From contig OZ244173.1 of NCBI GenBank assembly GCA_965216515.1, positions 1,922,001 to 1,986,000 on the forward strand: a stretch of DNA of 64,000 bases. Reading direction: 5' to 3'. Positions within the stretch are counted from its first letter, which is position 1, and the number at the start of each line of letters is the position of its first letter. Of this stretch, positions 28,107-36,947 are shown piece by piece. Under the pieces are notes generated by a model. The model saw only the letters and a list, made by a program, of their open reading frames with translations. It was not told the DNA's origin and ran no database searches. This DNA comes from CAXMRP01 sp965216515 (lineage in GTDB: Bacteria > Pseudomonadota > Alphaproteobacteria > Rhizobiales > Afifellaceae). Position numbers and translations under genes: made by a program.

Positions 28107-29893
28107 CCTCCGCCCCGCAGCCTGTCAAAACCACGCTGCCGGGCAAGTTGATGGGCCTGGCCATGCCGGGACGGGCCGCGCTTATCACGTTGGCGATGAT
28201 GGCGATCGCACCGCTCTTCATCCCCGACTACCACGCCGAAGACGTCCTGGCGCGTGCCGCATTGCTGGCAATTCTGGCACTTTCGCTTGACCTGTCCTGG
28301 GGCCGCACCGGCATACTCAGTCTCGGCCATTCCGCATTTTTTGGTATCGGCGCCTATGCCATGGCGATTGTGCTCATGCGCTGGGATCACACGTTGGCGC
28401 CAGCCGTTGGAATGTTTCTTGCAATCTTCCTTCCCGCGCTTCTGGCCGGCGCGGTCGGACTGTTTATATTTTATGGCAATACCAACACGCTGTTCGTGGC
28501 CATTGTGACGCTTTCGCTTCCGGTTCTGCTGTCGGCCATCGCACTGCGCATTCCCCAGCTGACCGGCGGCCTGACCGGATTGAGCGGCGTACCGATGTTT
28601 CCCTGGTACGAACGGCTGTACACTTACTATTTCGTCCTGGGCGCCCTCTCGCTGGTCCTGGCCCTGATATTCTGGATAATTCGCAGCGACCTTGGCCGCC
28701 TGCTGACGGCAGTCCGTGACAACGAAGAGCGGGCAGGCTTCCTCGGCTACAACACATCCCTCGTTCAGGTAGCCGCCTTCGCCATATCAGCGGCAATTGC
28801 CGGCTTCGCGGGTGGCCTCTATGCACCCTACAACGGATTCGTGGCCTCCGACCTGGTCGGCCTCGTCCTGTCGACCAATGCGATAGTGTGGGTGGCGCTG
28901 GGCGGGCGCGGAACGATTGTCGGGGCACTCATCGGCGCTCTCATCGTCAATATTGCCGAGCCCTCCCTGAACGCAAGCTTCCCGGGCACATGGCAGCTTT
29001 TCCTCGGCCTCGCCTTCATTGTGGTCATCCTGGTGTTTCCGCAAGGGCTCTACGGCCTGATTAACCGACGGCGGATCGACCACGGAATATCGGCATTCAG
29101 GTATCGCCCTCACCGGCAAGCAAATCCGGCAATCGGAAGCGTTGAAGTCAAGGATCTCGGCCTGTCCTTTGGCGCGCTTGACGTTCTCAAGCGGATCAAC
29201 CTCGTTATCCGGAACGACGCCCTGCACTGCCTTATCGGCCCGAACGGCGCCGGCAAGTCGACTCTTATCAATGTCATCACCGGGCGTCTCGGGCCGACGG
29301 CCGGATCGGTCATGGCCGATGGAAAGCCGATTGACAAACTTTCGCAGCACGCACGCGTGCGACTAGGCATCCTGCGGACCTTTCAGGCAAGCAACGTCTT
29401 CAATACGCTGACGGTCGGCGACAACCTTTTTCTCGCAGATGCCTCCAGTGGAACATCGCTGCTGACCCGCCGGAGCAAAACCGTTCTTCTGCCCGACTAT
29501 TGCCGGCCGCTGATGGAGACCAGCGGACTTGCCAAAATGATGGAGATACCGGCCAGCGAACTCTCCCACGGCCAGCGAAAGTGGCTGGAACTCTGTATGG
29601 TCCTCGCGGCACGCCCGACGATCCTGCTCCTCGATGAGCCGACCGCCGGCCTGTCTGCCATCGACCGCCGGCAGGTCGGCGCCGTGCTCAAACTGCTCGT
29701 ACGAGAACATGGAATTGGTCTTTTGCTGGTCGAGCATGACCTCGATTTCGTCAAGAATATCGCCGAGCGCCTGACGGTTCTCCATGATGGCGGCGTGCTC
29801 GCCGACGGCCATGTCGAAACAGTGCTTTCCGACGAAACGGTCCAGCAGGTTTATGTCGGCCGGCCCCGTGCCCGATCCGCGGAGCAGGCCTGA
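28103..29893 (+). CDS. Fused permease-ATPase of a branched-chain/urea-type ABC transporter (UrtC/LivM + UrtD/LivG)
   Basis: One 596-residue chain contains two transporter subunits. Residues 1-330 are a LivM/UrtC permease with LDLSWGRTGILSLGHSAFFGIGAYAMAI and AVRDNEERAGFLGYN. A short linker leads to an ATPase at about 346-596 with Walker A GPNGAGKS (379-386), FQASNVFNTLTV, signature LSHGQRKWLEL (487-497) and LLLLDEPTAGLS. LSHGQ in place of LSGGQ is typical of UrtD proteins. The start at ATG 28103 overlaps the previous stop. The frame is open with no stop or shift near the junction, so this is a true gene fusion rather than a sequencing artefact. The usual arrangement has two separate genes. 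Confidence 0.92.
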   Translation: MTSAPQPVKTTLPGKLMGLAMPGRAALITLAMMAIAPLFIPDYHAEDVLARAALLAILALSLDLSWGRTGILSLGHSAFFGIGAYAMAIVLMRWDHTLAPAVGMFLAIFLPALLAGAVGLFIFYGNTNTLFVAIVTLSLPVLLSAIALRIPQLTGGLTGLSGVPMFPWYERLYTYYFVLGALSLVLALIFWIIRSDLGRLLTAVRDNEERAGFLGYNTSLVQVAAFAISAAIAGFAGGLYAPYNGFVASDLVGLVLSTNAIVWVALGGRGTIVGALIGALIVNIAEPSLNASFPGTWQLFLGLAFIVVILVFPQGLYGLINRRRIDHGISAFRYRPHRQANPAIGSVEVKDLGLSFGALDVLKRINLVIRNDALHCLIGPNGAGKSTLINVITGRLGPTAGSVMADGKPIDKLSQHARVRLGILRTFQASNVFNTLTVGDNLFLADASSGTSLLTRRSKTVLLPDYCRPLMETSGLAKMMEIPASELSHGQRKWLELCMVLAARPTILLLDEPTAGLSAIDRRQVGAVLKLLVREHGIGLLLVEHDLDFVKNIAERLTVLHDGGVLADGHVETVLSDETVQQVYVGRPRARSAEQA

Positions 29894-30588
29894 TGCTGGA
29901 AGTCAGCAATCTCTTCGCCGGTTATGGCGACCTGACGATCCTCCGCGACATATCGTTCCGCGTCGAGGCCGGAAAAACGCTTGCGGTGCTTGGCTACAAC
30001 GGTGTCGGCAAGACGACATTGCTGCGTTGCCTGATTGGTCAATTGCGACCGCAGCAGGGGGCAATCCGGCTCGATGGAAGATCCCTGTCCGGCCTCAAAT
30101 CGCATGAGATCGCACGGATGGGTGTCGCCTACATCGCGCAGGAATCGGCGCTGTTTCCCGATCTCAGCGTACGGGACAACTTGAAGGTTGCCTTTGGCCG
30201 CCGACCCGATTTCGACAATGCCTGCGAGCAGGCCTTGCAGCATTTTCCGTTTCTCAAGGATCGCTTCACCCAGCGCACCGGCACATTGAGCGGCGGTGAG
30301 CAGAAGATGTTGTTGCTTGCCCGCGCACTGCTGGTCAAGCCGCGTTTGATTCTTGCGGACGAAGTAACGGAAGGCGTTCAGCCGAAGCAGATTACGCGCA
30401 TGAGCGAGATCATCCGCTCGGCCAACACGATGCAGGACCTGACCCTGGTTATCGTGGAGCAGCACATCGACTTCGCGCTGGCACTGGCCGACTCCTATCT
30501 GGTTATCAAACAGGGTGCGATCGCGGCAGCAGGCAACGCGGACGCGGCCGATGCACTTGTTGATATCGAGCGGCAGCTCGCCCTGTAA
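29893..30588 (+). CDS. Branched-chain/urea-type ABC transporter second ATPase (LivF/UrtE family)
   Basis: The 231-residue ATPase has Walker A GYNGVGKT at residues 34-41 (GRNGVGKT is more usual), YIAQESALFPDLSV, signature LSGGEQKM and a Walker B region LILADEVTEGVQP. In most LivF/UrtE proteins that motif reads LLDEPTEGIQP, so the proline is replaced by valine. The key aspartate and glutamate remain, so activity is likely. ATG 29893 shares a base with the TGA of the fused gene. With the ATPase part of the fusion it forms the nucleotide-binding pair. It ends 36 bases before the amidase gene. Confidence 0.92.
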   Translation: MLEVSNLFAGYGDLTILRDISFRVEAGKTLAVLGYNGVGKTTLLRCLIGQLRPQQGAIRLDGRSLSGLKSHEIARMGVAYIAQESALFPDLSVRDNLKVAFGRRPDFDNACEQALQHFPFLKDRFTQRTGTLSGGEQKMLLLARALLVKPRLILADEVTEGVQPKQITRMSEIIRSANTMQDLTLVIVEQHIDFALALADSYLVIKQGAIAAAGNADAADALVDIERQLAL

Positions 30589-30624
30589 CCGCCTGTCTCC
30601 GGCAACAGACATTGGAGAGCACGA

Positions 30625-32001
30625 ATGTTCGATACATCTGTCGCAGCAATTTCCGACCGGATCGATCGCCATGATGTCTCGCCGGTCGAACTGACCGATG
30701 CGGCAATCGCCGCCGCCAACGATCGCGGCAAAGCGGCACTTGCGTTCACCCGGATATTCGACGAACGGGCGCACAAGATGGCACAGGCCTCCGAGGCCCG
30801 AACGATGGCCGGCGCACGCCTTGGACCACTCGATGGTGTGCCTGTGACCGTGAAAGATATCCTTGCGCTTGTCGGCACAACAACCAGCAACGGCGCCGGC
30901 CCCGGCTGGGAGACCGACGGCTTGGCAAGCTCTCCCACGGTTGCCAGCCTTGAGCGCAATGGCGCGGTCATTGTCGGCAAGACCAATCTGCATGAGCTCG
31001 GAATGGGGATCTCCAACGACAACCCCCATTTCGGCGCGACGCAAAATCCGTGGCACGCTGGTTATTCGCCGGGCGGATCGAGCGGTGGATCGGCCGCGGC
31101 GCTCGTTCTGGGCATTGGTTACGGCTCGATCGGAACCGACACCGGCGGATCCATCCGAATTCCGGCTTCGGCTTGCGGGATTTTTGGGCTGAAACCGACA
31201 ATCGGCCGGTTCAGCACAGATCGCGTAAGCGGTATCGCATGGTCACTGGACCATGTCGGACCACTCGCGCGATCCGCCGCCGATCTCGCTCTGATCTATG
31301 AATCGATGGCAACATCGAACTATGCCCGGCCCGGACCCGTTCGCGATGACCTGCGCGGATTGCGGATCGGCATTCCTACGAACTATTTCAACAAACGGAT
31401 AGAAGGTGGCGTTGCGCGGGCAACGGCCGCCGCCTACTCGGCGCTTGAGGAGTTGGGTGCGGTCTTGGTCGACATCGCGGTTCCGGCCTTTGACGACGCC
31501 GTATCCGCCGCGTTCATTCTGGCGATGGTCGAAGCCGCCTACACGCACCGGCAACGACTGCAGGCACATGAAGGCGCACTTGGCGGCGATGTCGCGCAGT
31601 TCTTGCGATCGGGCCATTCGATTCCGGCGTCGGACTATGTCGGCGCCCTGAAAGCCCGGGACCATTTCCGCATTGATACTGCCGCGCTTTTCGACCGGAT
31701 AGATATCCTTGCCGCACCGACGGTTCCGGCAACACCGAAGCCCTTCACCGACGAAGAGGTCGTCATTGACGGTGAAACCGAACCGATGTTCAACTGTATG
31801 ATCCGGCTGACCTGCCCCTTCAATATTACCGGCAATCCGGTCCTGTCCGCGCCCTGCCCCACGCTCGCTGACGGCCTGCCCTGTGGTATTCAGCTCATCG
31901 GCCCTTATGACGGCGAAGCGCTGCTTCTGCGCATCGGGGCATTGTACGAGGCAACCGCGCTGGACGCCCATCACCAGAGGCTGGCGGCACTTAATACCTG
32001 A
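30625..32001 (+). CDS. Amidase-signature family hydrolase
   Basis: The 458-residue protein has the amidase triad: Lys77 in VTVKDI, Ser152 in GGSSGGS and Ser176 in GTDTGGSIRIP, again 24 residues apart. It lacks GatB/GatC partners, so a catabolic amide hydrolase is likely. RBS TTGGAGAGCACG precedes ATG 30625. Its place directly after an amide/urea-type importer suggests that it hydrolyses the imported amide to a carboxylate plus ammonia in the cytoplasm. It is only distantly similar to the amidase at 4406 (different N-terminus and loop sequences). Twenty bases of its sequence (30901-30920) recur in the intergenic region at 32762. Confidence 0.9.
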   Translation: MFDTSVAAISDRIDRHDVSPVELTDAAIAAANDRGKAALAFTRIFDERAHKMAQASEARTMAGARLGPLDGVPVTVKDILALVGTTTSNGAGPGWETDGLASSPTVASLERNGAVIVGKTNLHELGMGISNDNPHFGATQNPWHAGYSPGGSSGGSAAALVLGIGYGSIGTDTGGSIRIPASACGIFGLKPTIGRFSTDRVSGIAWSLDHVGPLARSAADLALIYESMATSNYARPGPVRDDLRGLRIGIPTNYFNKRIEGGVARATAAAYSALEELGAVLVDIAVPAFDDAVSAAFILAMVEAAYTHRQRLQAHEGALGGDVAQFLRSGHSIPASDYVGALKARDHFRIDTAALFDRIDILAAPTVPATPKPFTDEEVVIDGETEPMFNCMIRLTCPFNITGNPVLSAPCPTLADGLPCGIQLIGPYDGEALLLRIGALYEATALDAHHQRLAALNT

Positions 32002-32050
32002 AATGTGACAGGCTGGAGCGGCGATGTCACCGGAACGGAGATCGAGGGAA

Positions 32051-32719
32051 ATGAATTGGAAAACGGACTACCGGTCATTTTACTATGCCAATGCCGAGAA
32101 ACCCGACGACATCCGCCTCGATCCGGCAACCACCGCGCTCCTCGTCATCGACGTGCAGAACACCTATCTGGAACCCAAGGACACCGAAGAGGAAACGAAG
32201 CGCTGGCAGCCGTTTTATGCGCGCATGCGGGAGACCGTCATACCCAACATCGCAGCCCTGACGCAGAGCTGCCGGACGCGTGGAGTCGAGATCATGCATG
32301 CGCGTATCGCATGCCAGAAAAAGGATGGCCGGGACCGTTCGCTGAGCCAGAAGAAGCCGGGTTTCAACTACCTGCTGCTGCCCAGGGATGAACCGGATTC
32401 ACAAATCGTCCCCGAACTCGCGCCGCAGCCGCAAGACATCGAAATTCTGAAAACGACCGACAGCGCCTTAACGGGAACGAACCTTCGGCTGACGCTGCAC
32501 AATATGGGGATTCGCGACGTGGTTTGCGTCGGCATCTTCACCGACCAGTGTGTCTCCTCGACTGTCCGCAGCTTGGCAGACGAGAGCTTCGGCGTGCTTG
32601 TCGTCGACGATTGTTGTGCAGCGGCGACGATGGAGCTTCATCACCGTGAACTGGAGATCATCAACATGATTTACTGCCATGTTGTTCAGTCTTCCGATGT
32701 GCTGGAATTCCTAAGCTGA
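32051..32719 (+). CDS. Isochorismatase-family cysteine hydrolase
   Basis: The 222-residue protein has the cysteine-hydrolase triad: Asp34 in LLVIDVQNTY, Lys134 in EILKTTDSALTGT and nucleophile Cys167 in GIFTDQCVSSTVRSLAD. The cis-peptide segment before the cysteine and the DDCCAAAT stretch after it are typical. Family members hydrolyse amides such as nicotinamide, ureidoacrylate, N-carbamoylsarcosine or biuret. GAGGGAA favours ATG 32051; a longer frame to 32024 exists. It follows the amidase by 49 bases and probably completes nitrogen release from the imported compound. Loss of the isochorismate-type residues makes an amidase role more likely, but the substrate is unknown. Confidence 0.88.
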   Translation: MNWKTDYRSFYYANAEKPDDIRLDPATTALLVIDVQNTYLEPKDTEEETKRWQPFYARMRETVIPNIAALTQSCRTRGVEIMHARIACQKKDGRDRSLSQKKPGFNYLLLPRDEPDSQIVPELAPQPQDIEILKTTDSALTGTNLRLTLHNMGIRDVVCVGIFTDQCVSSTVRSLADESFGVLVVDDCCAAATMELHHRELEIINMIYCHVVQSSDVLEFLS

Positions 32720-32761
32720 AACACCGCGGTTGAAAGCGCGACCGCCGGCACCGGCCCGGGG

Positions 32762-32781
32762 CCCGGCTGGGAGACCGACGG
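32762..32781 (+). repeat. Exact 20-bp copy of an internal segment of the amidase gene
   Basis: CCCGGCTGGGAGACCGACGG occurs at 30901-30920 inside the amidase gene and again here outside any gene. A chance exact 20-mer match within 64 kb is unlikely. It may be a small duplication remnant. Confidence 0.6.
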
Positions 32782-33164
32782 ATCGGCCGCCCGATGCGCG
32801 CGGCCGTCAACAGGCCGGCTTTTCGTTCCGTTGAACATGGGCGGCGTCAACAGGGGGAAATCTTCAAATCTTCCGGCGGGCCGTTACTTGAGGCTCGTCG
32901 AATTCTCGCCCCGCTCTCAATGGACAAGGCCGCCGCGGAACGCAAGACAATACGCCCGGATGAATGAGCAAGGAGCAACAGGTCGGTCGGGACGATTTCC
33001 CAAGGCTCGTTGTTTTCCGGCCGCCGGCGTCTGACGATACGGTTCGAAGGTGACGGGACCGGCAACCGCGGCCGCCGGTCGATCCGGCTTCGGCCGCCGG
33101 GCACCTGGGTCGCAGTCGTCTGGTGCTGGTGACAATTTCATTGGAAAATTCGAAAAACAGGCCT

Positions 33165-33192
33165 TTGAATTGGGCGGTTGATCGACTATATC
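33165..33192 (+). promoter_or_regulatory. Possible promoter of tRNA-fMet
   Basis: TTGAAT (33165-33170) and TATATC (33187-33192) are 16 bases apart, placing a start near 33199 and a leader of about 45 bases before the tRNA. Confidence 0.4.
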
Positions 33193-33203
33193 AATCGGTA
33201 TCG

Positions 33204-33230
33204 CGGGCCCCATTTCGGCCCGTTGTTTTT
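33204..33230 (+). terminator. Short hairpin with T-tract just upstream of tRNA-fMet
   Basis: CGGGCC (33204-33209) pairs with GGCCCG (33217-33222), followed by TTGTTTTT. It resembles a weak intrinsic terminator for transcription coming from upstream, but it lies between the possible tRNA promoter and the tRNA, so it could also be part of the tRNA leader. Confidence 0.4.
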
Positions 33231-33243
33231 CTTGACGAATTGG

Positions 33244-33321
<78 letters not shown>

Positions 33322-33351
33322 ACAAACCTTTGTATTTACTGAATTAAGTAG

Positions 33352-33374
33352 GCCCGCCTTTCGGTGGGCTTTTT
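33352..33374 (+). terminator. Intrinsic terminator of tRNA-fMet
   Basis: GCCCGCC (33352-33358) pairs with GGTGGGC (33363-33369, one G-T pair) and is followed by TTTTT at 33370-33374, 32 bases after the tRNA end. Confidence 0.85.
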
Positions 33375-33451
33375 GCGATTCTGAGAATAGTCGTCACTAA
33401 GTCGCCACCGTGAAACGAATATCTGGCAAACTTCAGCCATAATGTAGGAGC

Positions 33452-33616
33452 TCAAAGAAGCTGCCTGTAACCGAACGTTGTCATCCATCGAGCTCTGGCG
33501 AGGTGAGCATCATATTGCCAACGTGCTTGCTCGTAATCTCCATCGGCTGACTTTCCGAATACAAATTCGTACGCTTCTGACCACTCCGCGCCGGAGGCAT
33601 CGGCGTCTAGCAGCAT
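33452..33616 (-). CDS. Short unknown protein (54 aa) or C-terminal remnant
   Basis: The frame from ATG 33616 to TGA 33452 encodes 54 residues with a natural-looking composition: MLLDADASGAEWSEAYEFV at the start and ARWMTTFGYRQLL at the end, rich in aromatic and acidic residues. Frame upstream of the ATG is open for nine more codons before a stop, without a ribosome site, so this may be the tail of a truncated gene. I do not recognise the family. It lies inside the putative tRNA-bounded insertion. Confidence 0.4.
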   Translation of the reverse strand: MLLDADASGAEWSEAYEFVFGKSADGDYEQARWQYDAHLARARWMTTFGYRQLL

Positions 33617-33771
33617 GAGGTATAGTTTGAAGCACTTTTGAACCTGTCACGATTTGATGCCGCCCCGAGTTCTCATTTACGCGGCCTGTGTCGCTTCGTA
33701 GCCATTCTGATCCGCCGTCTTCCCAAACATAACGGCGGACCACTTCACTGGGGGAGGGTCAGGTCAAGGCT

Positions 33772-35121
33772 CTATGTCAGTCTCATGTCTTTCTTTGAAC
33801 TCTTGGGCAACTTCATTGGTTTGCCCACGCGTTCCTTCTTCCAGCCACGCAAACTTGAAGATATCCCCTTGGCAGGCATTTTCGTCCACAACAGGCGGCT
33901 GCGCCGGAACCTGCCTTGGAGCGGAGAAGCTCTCCGGATTCGGAACGGCCACGAAAGCAGAAATGTTAAGAGCAGAAGACACAATGGGAGCGCAATCACA
34001 TTGTTCACCAATGTCCACCCGGACAGGGAAAAGAGAAACCCCGATGCGAAGCTTGAAGTTGCAACAATTCCGAAGACGAGGAAATCGTTGAGCGCCTGAG
34101 CTCTCGCCCGCTCATTCGGCCGAGTGATTTGCGTTAACAATGTGGTGCCGCCAATGAACATGAAATTCCAACCCACACCAACCGCAAACAGCCCGACCCA
34201 GTAATGGACCAAAGTAGTTCCTGACAGGTTTGTCACAGCAGCAACCATGTTCAACATGATACCTGTGCAAATAACCTGCTTTATTCCGAACCGCGCAACA
34301 AGCTTAGCGGTAAAGAAGCTCGGCGCATACATGCCCACCACATGCCACTGAATTGCAAACGCCGTGCTTTCAAAGCTGTGCCCGTGGCGGGACATTGAAA
34401 GCGGTGCCGCCGTCATCACCAGTATCATTACGCCATAGCCGATTGCAGCCGAGGCGACCGCGAGCGGGAAATCGGGCCGATTCAAAAGTGCCAAGACAGA
34501 AAACGCACGATTATCCGCTGAGGCGTTTTGGAGGTCGGGAAATTCAGGTATGCGGAGGAGTATCATGTTGATTGCCGCCAAAGCCGCAATGCCCACATAG
34601 CAGCCGGCAAAGGTTACAGGGGTGAGCAGATCGCGGCTGAAGGTTGCCAGCCAGGGCCCCAGGAACGCGGCAACCACCCCGCCGGCCATAACGCAAGAAA
34701 TGGCCGTTGCATGATGGGTTTTCGAAACGCATTCCGTTGCCGCAAACCTTAAATACTGCCATATGGCGTTGTGCACGCCCATACCGATGCTTGCCAGCAA
34801 AAACACGGAAAAAAGGGTTTGATAAACCGCCAACATCGCGGTTAGCGAGCTGCAAACAGCAAGCATCTGCCCGGCGAGAAAAACCCGCTTTCTTCCAAAC
34901 TTCTCCATAAGGAGGGATGCAGGCACGGTCCCCAGCAGCACCCCCAGGAACTGACAGGCAAGAGGTAGCGTTGCCATCCAAGGCGCCTCGGACAAATGAA
35001 TGCCAACCAGTGCCGTAACTGTCATGATGACGACCTGACCGGATTGGGAGAGCGCTTGAACGGCACCGAGGATGCCGATGGTAATCCAGTCGCCTCTGTT
35101 TGATGGTGTGTGGCCGGTCAT
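33772..35121 (-). CDS. Major facilitator superfamily transporter
   Basis: The 449-residue protein has about 12 hydrophobic segments and the MFS loop 2-3 motif LLMEKFGRKRVFLAGQML near residue 70. Helices 4-5 contain VMAGGVVAAFLGPWLATF, an antiporter-type motif with glycine and proline. The last 50 residues are basic and hydrophilic, after the final helix, and look like an unusual cytosolic tail. GAGGTAACGCTC sets the start at ATG 35121; a longer frame to 35172 exists. It lies 144 bases downstream of the peroxiredoxin gene on the same strand, so both may respond to the divergent LysR regulator. Export of a toxic or oxidising compound is a reasonable guess; the substrate is unknown. Confidence 0.9.
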   Translation of the reverse strand: MTGHTPSNRGDWITIGILGAVQALSQSGQVVIMTVTALVGIHLSEAPWMATLPLACQFLGVLLGTVPASLLMEKFGRKRVFLAGQMLAVCSSLTAMLAVYQTLFSVFLLASIGMGVHNAIWQYLRFAATECVSKTHHATAISCVMAGGVVAAFLGPWLATFSRDLLTPVTFAGCYVGIAALAAINMILLRIPEFPDLQNASADNRAFSVLALLNRPDFPLAVASAAIGYGVMILVMTAAPLSMSRHGHSFESTAFAIQWHVVGMYAPSFFTAKLVARFGIKQVICTGIMLNMVAAVTNLSGTTLVHYWVGLFAVGVGWNFMFIGGTTLLTQITRPNERARAQALNDFLVFGIVATSSFASGFLFSLSGWTLVNNVIALPLCLLLLTFLLSWPFRIRRASPLQGRFRRSRLLWTKMPAKGISSSLRGWKKERVGKPMKLPKSSKKDMRLT

Positions 35122-35265
35122 GAGCGTTACCTCTTGAACGTCGCGCTCGTTCAACACGTTGGCTGGAATCAACTATTGAAATTCGGTGTGCAGAGACGCC
35201 CGGTGCGTTTTCAAACCGCACCGGACCATCGGCCGGCCCGGCACAGGTTCTTCAGGATCATCTCG

Positions 35266-35925
35266 TTATGAGGGGCACGGAACGACCCGCATGTACGGCT
35301 TGACCGCATTCCAGCCGGTAGGGAATTTCTCTTTGGCCGCTTCATCAGATACGGCGGGAACGATGATAACGTCCTCGCCGGCGGTCCAATTGACCGGCGT
35401 GGCAACACTGTGCGCCGCGGTCAGTTGAAGTGAATCGATAACGCGCAGAATTTCCGTAAAATTGCGGCCGGTACTCATTGGGTAAGAAATGATCAACTTG
35501 ATCGTTTTCGCCGGATCGATGACGAACACATTTCGAACTGTCGCATTTGCCATCGCGGTCCGGTTTGCGGCGCCGGAATTTTCATCACGCCCCAACATGC
35601 CATAAAGCTTGGCAACCTTCAGATCGGTGTCACCAATCAGGGGATAGTCAGGCTTGTGGCCTGTCACATCGAGGATATCTGACAACCAGCGCATGTGGTC
35701 CTGAATCGCATCGACGCTCAGCCCGATTGTCTTCGTATTGCGCTTGGCGAATTCAGATTCCAATCCCGCCATATAGCCGAGTTCGGTCGTGCAGACAGGG
35801 GTGAAATCCTTGGGATGGGAGAACAGCACCGCCCATTGGTCGCCAATCCATTGGTGAAAATTTATCACACCCTTGGTCGTCTCCGCGGTGAAGTTGGGTG
35901 CTGTATCGTTGATACGTAAAGTCAT
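35266..35925 (-). CDS. 1-Cys peroxiredoxin (Prx6 family)
   Basis: The 219-residue thiol peroxidase has the peroxidatic motif DFTPVCTTELGYMAGL near residue 40 and the family Prx6 C-terminal region TPVNWTAGEDVIIVPAVSDEAAKEKFPTGW. No resolving cysteine is seen in the usual 2-Cys positions. Such enzymes reduce hydrogen and organic peroxides in the cytoplasm. GGAG lies at a proper distance from ATG 35925, so I prefer it to ATG 35934; longer frames are non-homologous. It is transcribed divergently from the LysR gene at 36096, the common layout of a LysR-controlled stress gene. Confidence 0.93.
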   Translation of the reverse strand: MTLRINDTAPNFTAETTKGVINFHQWIGDQWAVLFSHPKDFTPVCTTELGYMAGLESEFAKRNTKTIGLSVDAIQDHMRWLSDILDVTGHKPDYPLIGDTDLKVAKLYGMLGRDENSGAANRTAMANATVRNVFVIDPAKTIKLIISYPMSTGRNFTEILRVIDSLQLTAAHSVATPVNWTAGEDVIIVPAVSDEAAKEKFPTGWNAVKPYMRVVPCPS

Positions 35926-36095
35926 TTTCGTCATCTCCAATTCCAAGGCCGTGTTGGTGAGATGAGAGCGAGCTGCCCGCTCATGATCGATGGAAAGATC
36001 ACGCATGGCATCGCTCTCGCTGCCTTGACGGCTTATCAGTTCGCATGGCAAAAACGCATTGTCTTCAAGCAAATTTGTTACTTTAAAATGCAGAA

Positions 36096-36947
36096 ATGCA
36101 GGATATGAACTGGAATGACCTTCGTATTGTGCTGGCGGTGGAGAGATCCGCTTCTTTAGCCGAAGCCGCTAAGGCCGTTGGCGTAAACGAAACAACAATC
36201 AGCCGGCGGCTGGTACATCTGGAAACCGCGCTTCGAGCGAAACTGTTTGAACGCCAAGGCCGCCGCCTGGTTCCGACAGAACCCGGACTGCGTGTGATCG
36301 AGACGGCCGAACGCATCGAAACTGAAACGATGGCGCTTGAGAACACGGTATCCGGGCAAGACCAGATGGCGGCGGGTACGGTCAGAGTGAGCTGTGTATC
36401 TTTGGTCGCAAATCATTTGATCGCTCCGCGCTTGTCGGCATTGCTCAACGACAATCCGCAAATGACGGTCGAACTGATTGCGGAGAGCGCGAACATCAGC
36501 CTGACCAAACGGCAGGCGGATTTGGCGCTCAGGATGGCACGGCCGAATGCCGAAATGAGGAATATTGCCCGGCGGATCGGACAGCTCGACTATGCGGTTT
36601 ATGGAGCTCGTGAGGCGGACAGGGAATCGTTGGGGTGGATCGCTTATGAGGACAAATACGCGGACTTGCCTCAGACGCGCTGGATCAAGGAACGCAATGG
36701 CGAACAGAATTTTTCTTCCCTGGTCATTAGTGACGGCGACACCTTATTGCAGGGTATAAAGGCCGGCCTCGGAAAGGCATTCCTGCCGGTCGCCATTGGC
36801 GATGCTTGCGCCGATTTGACGAGGTTGGACGATGGCCCTCCACCAATATTTCGTGAGGTCTGGCTGCTCAGTCATCCGGATCATAAAGGCCTGGCAAGGA
36901 TCAAGATCGTTGGCGACTGGTTGGCGAATACAATTGCATCCCTATGA
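36096..36947 (+). CDS. LysR-type transcriptional regulator
   Basis: The 283-residue protein has the LysR winged helix: MNWNDLRIVLAVERSASLAEAAKAVGVNETTISRRLVHLE at about residues 4-43. An effector domain follows from about residue 90 (GTVRVSCVSLVANHLIAPRL). VNETTISRR is typical of the subgroup that regulates an adjacent divergent gene. It lies 170 bases from the peroxiredoxin start, so it probably controls peroxiredoxin and MFS and represses itself. The start could be ATG 36096 or 36105; neither has a strong ribosome site. Effector unknown. Confidence 0.9.
   Translation: MQDMNWNDLRIVLAVERSASLAEAAKAVGVNETTISRRLVHLETALRAKLFERQGRRLVPTEPGLRVIETAERIETETMALENTVSGQDQMAAGTVRVSCVSLVANHLIAPRLSALLNDNPQMTVELIAESANISLTKRQADLALRMARPNAEMRNIARRIGQLDYAVYGAREADRESLGWIAYEDKYADLPQTRWIKERNGEQNFSSLVISDGDTLLQGIKAGLGKAFLPVAIGDACADLTRLDDGPPPIFREVWLLSHPDHKGLARIKIVGDWLANTIASL

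Larger units (their letters stand above)
32720..33243. other. Intergenic region before tRNA-fMet
   Basis: 524 bases without a credible protein gene. It holds a 20-bp copy of amidase sequence (32762-32781), a possible tRNA promoter (33165-33192) and a small hairpin with T-tract (33204-33230). Confidence 0.5.

Noticed and set aside
30625..32001. Amidase as GatA of the tRNA amidotransferase
   Set aside because: No gatB or gatC is next to it, and its place after an amide-type importer fits catabolism; the same holds for the amidase at 4406.
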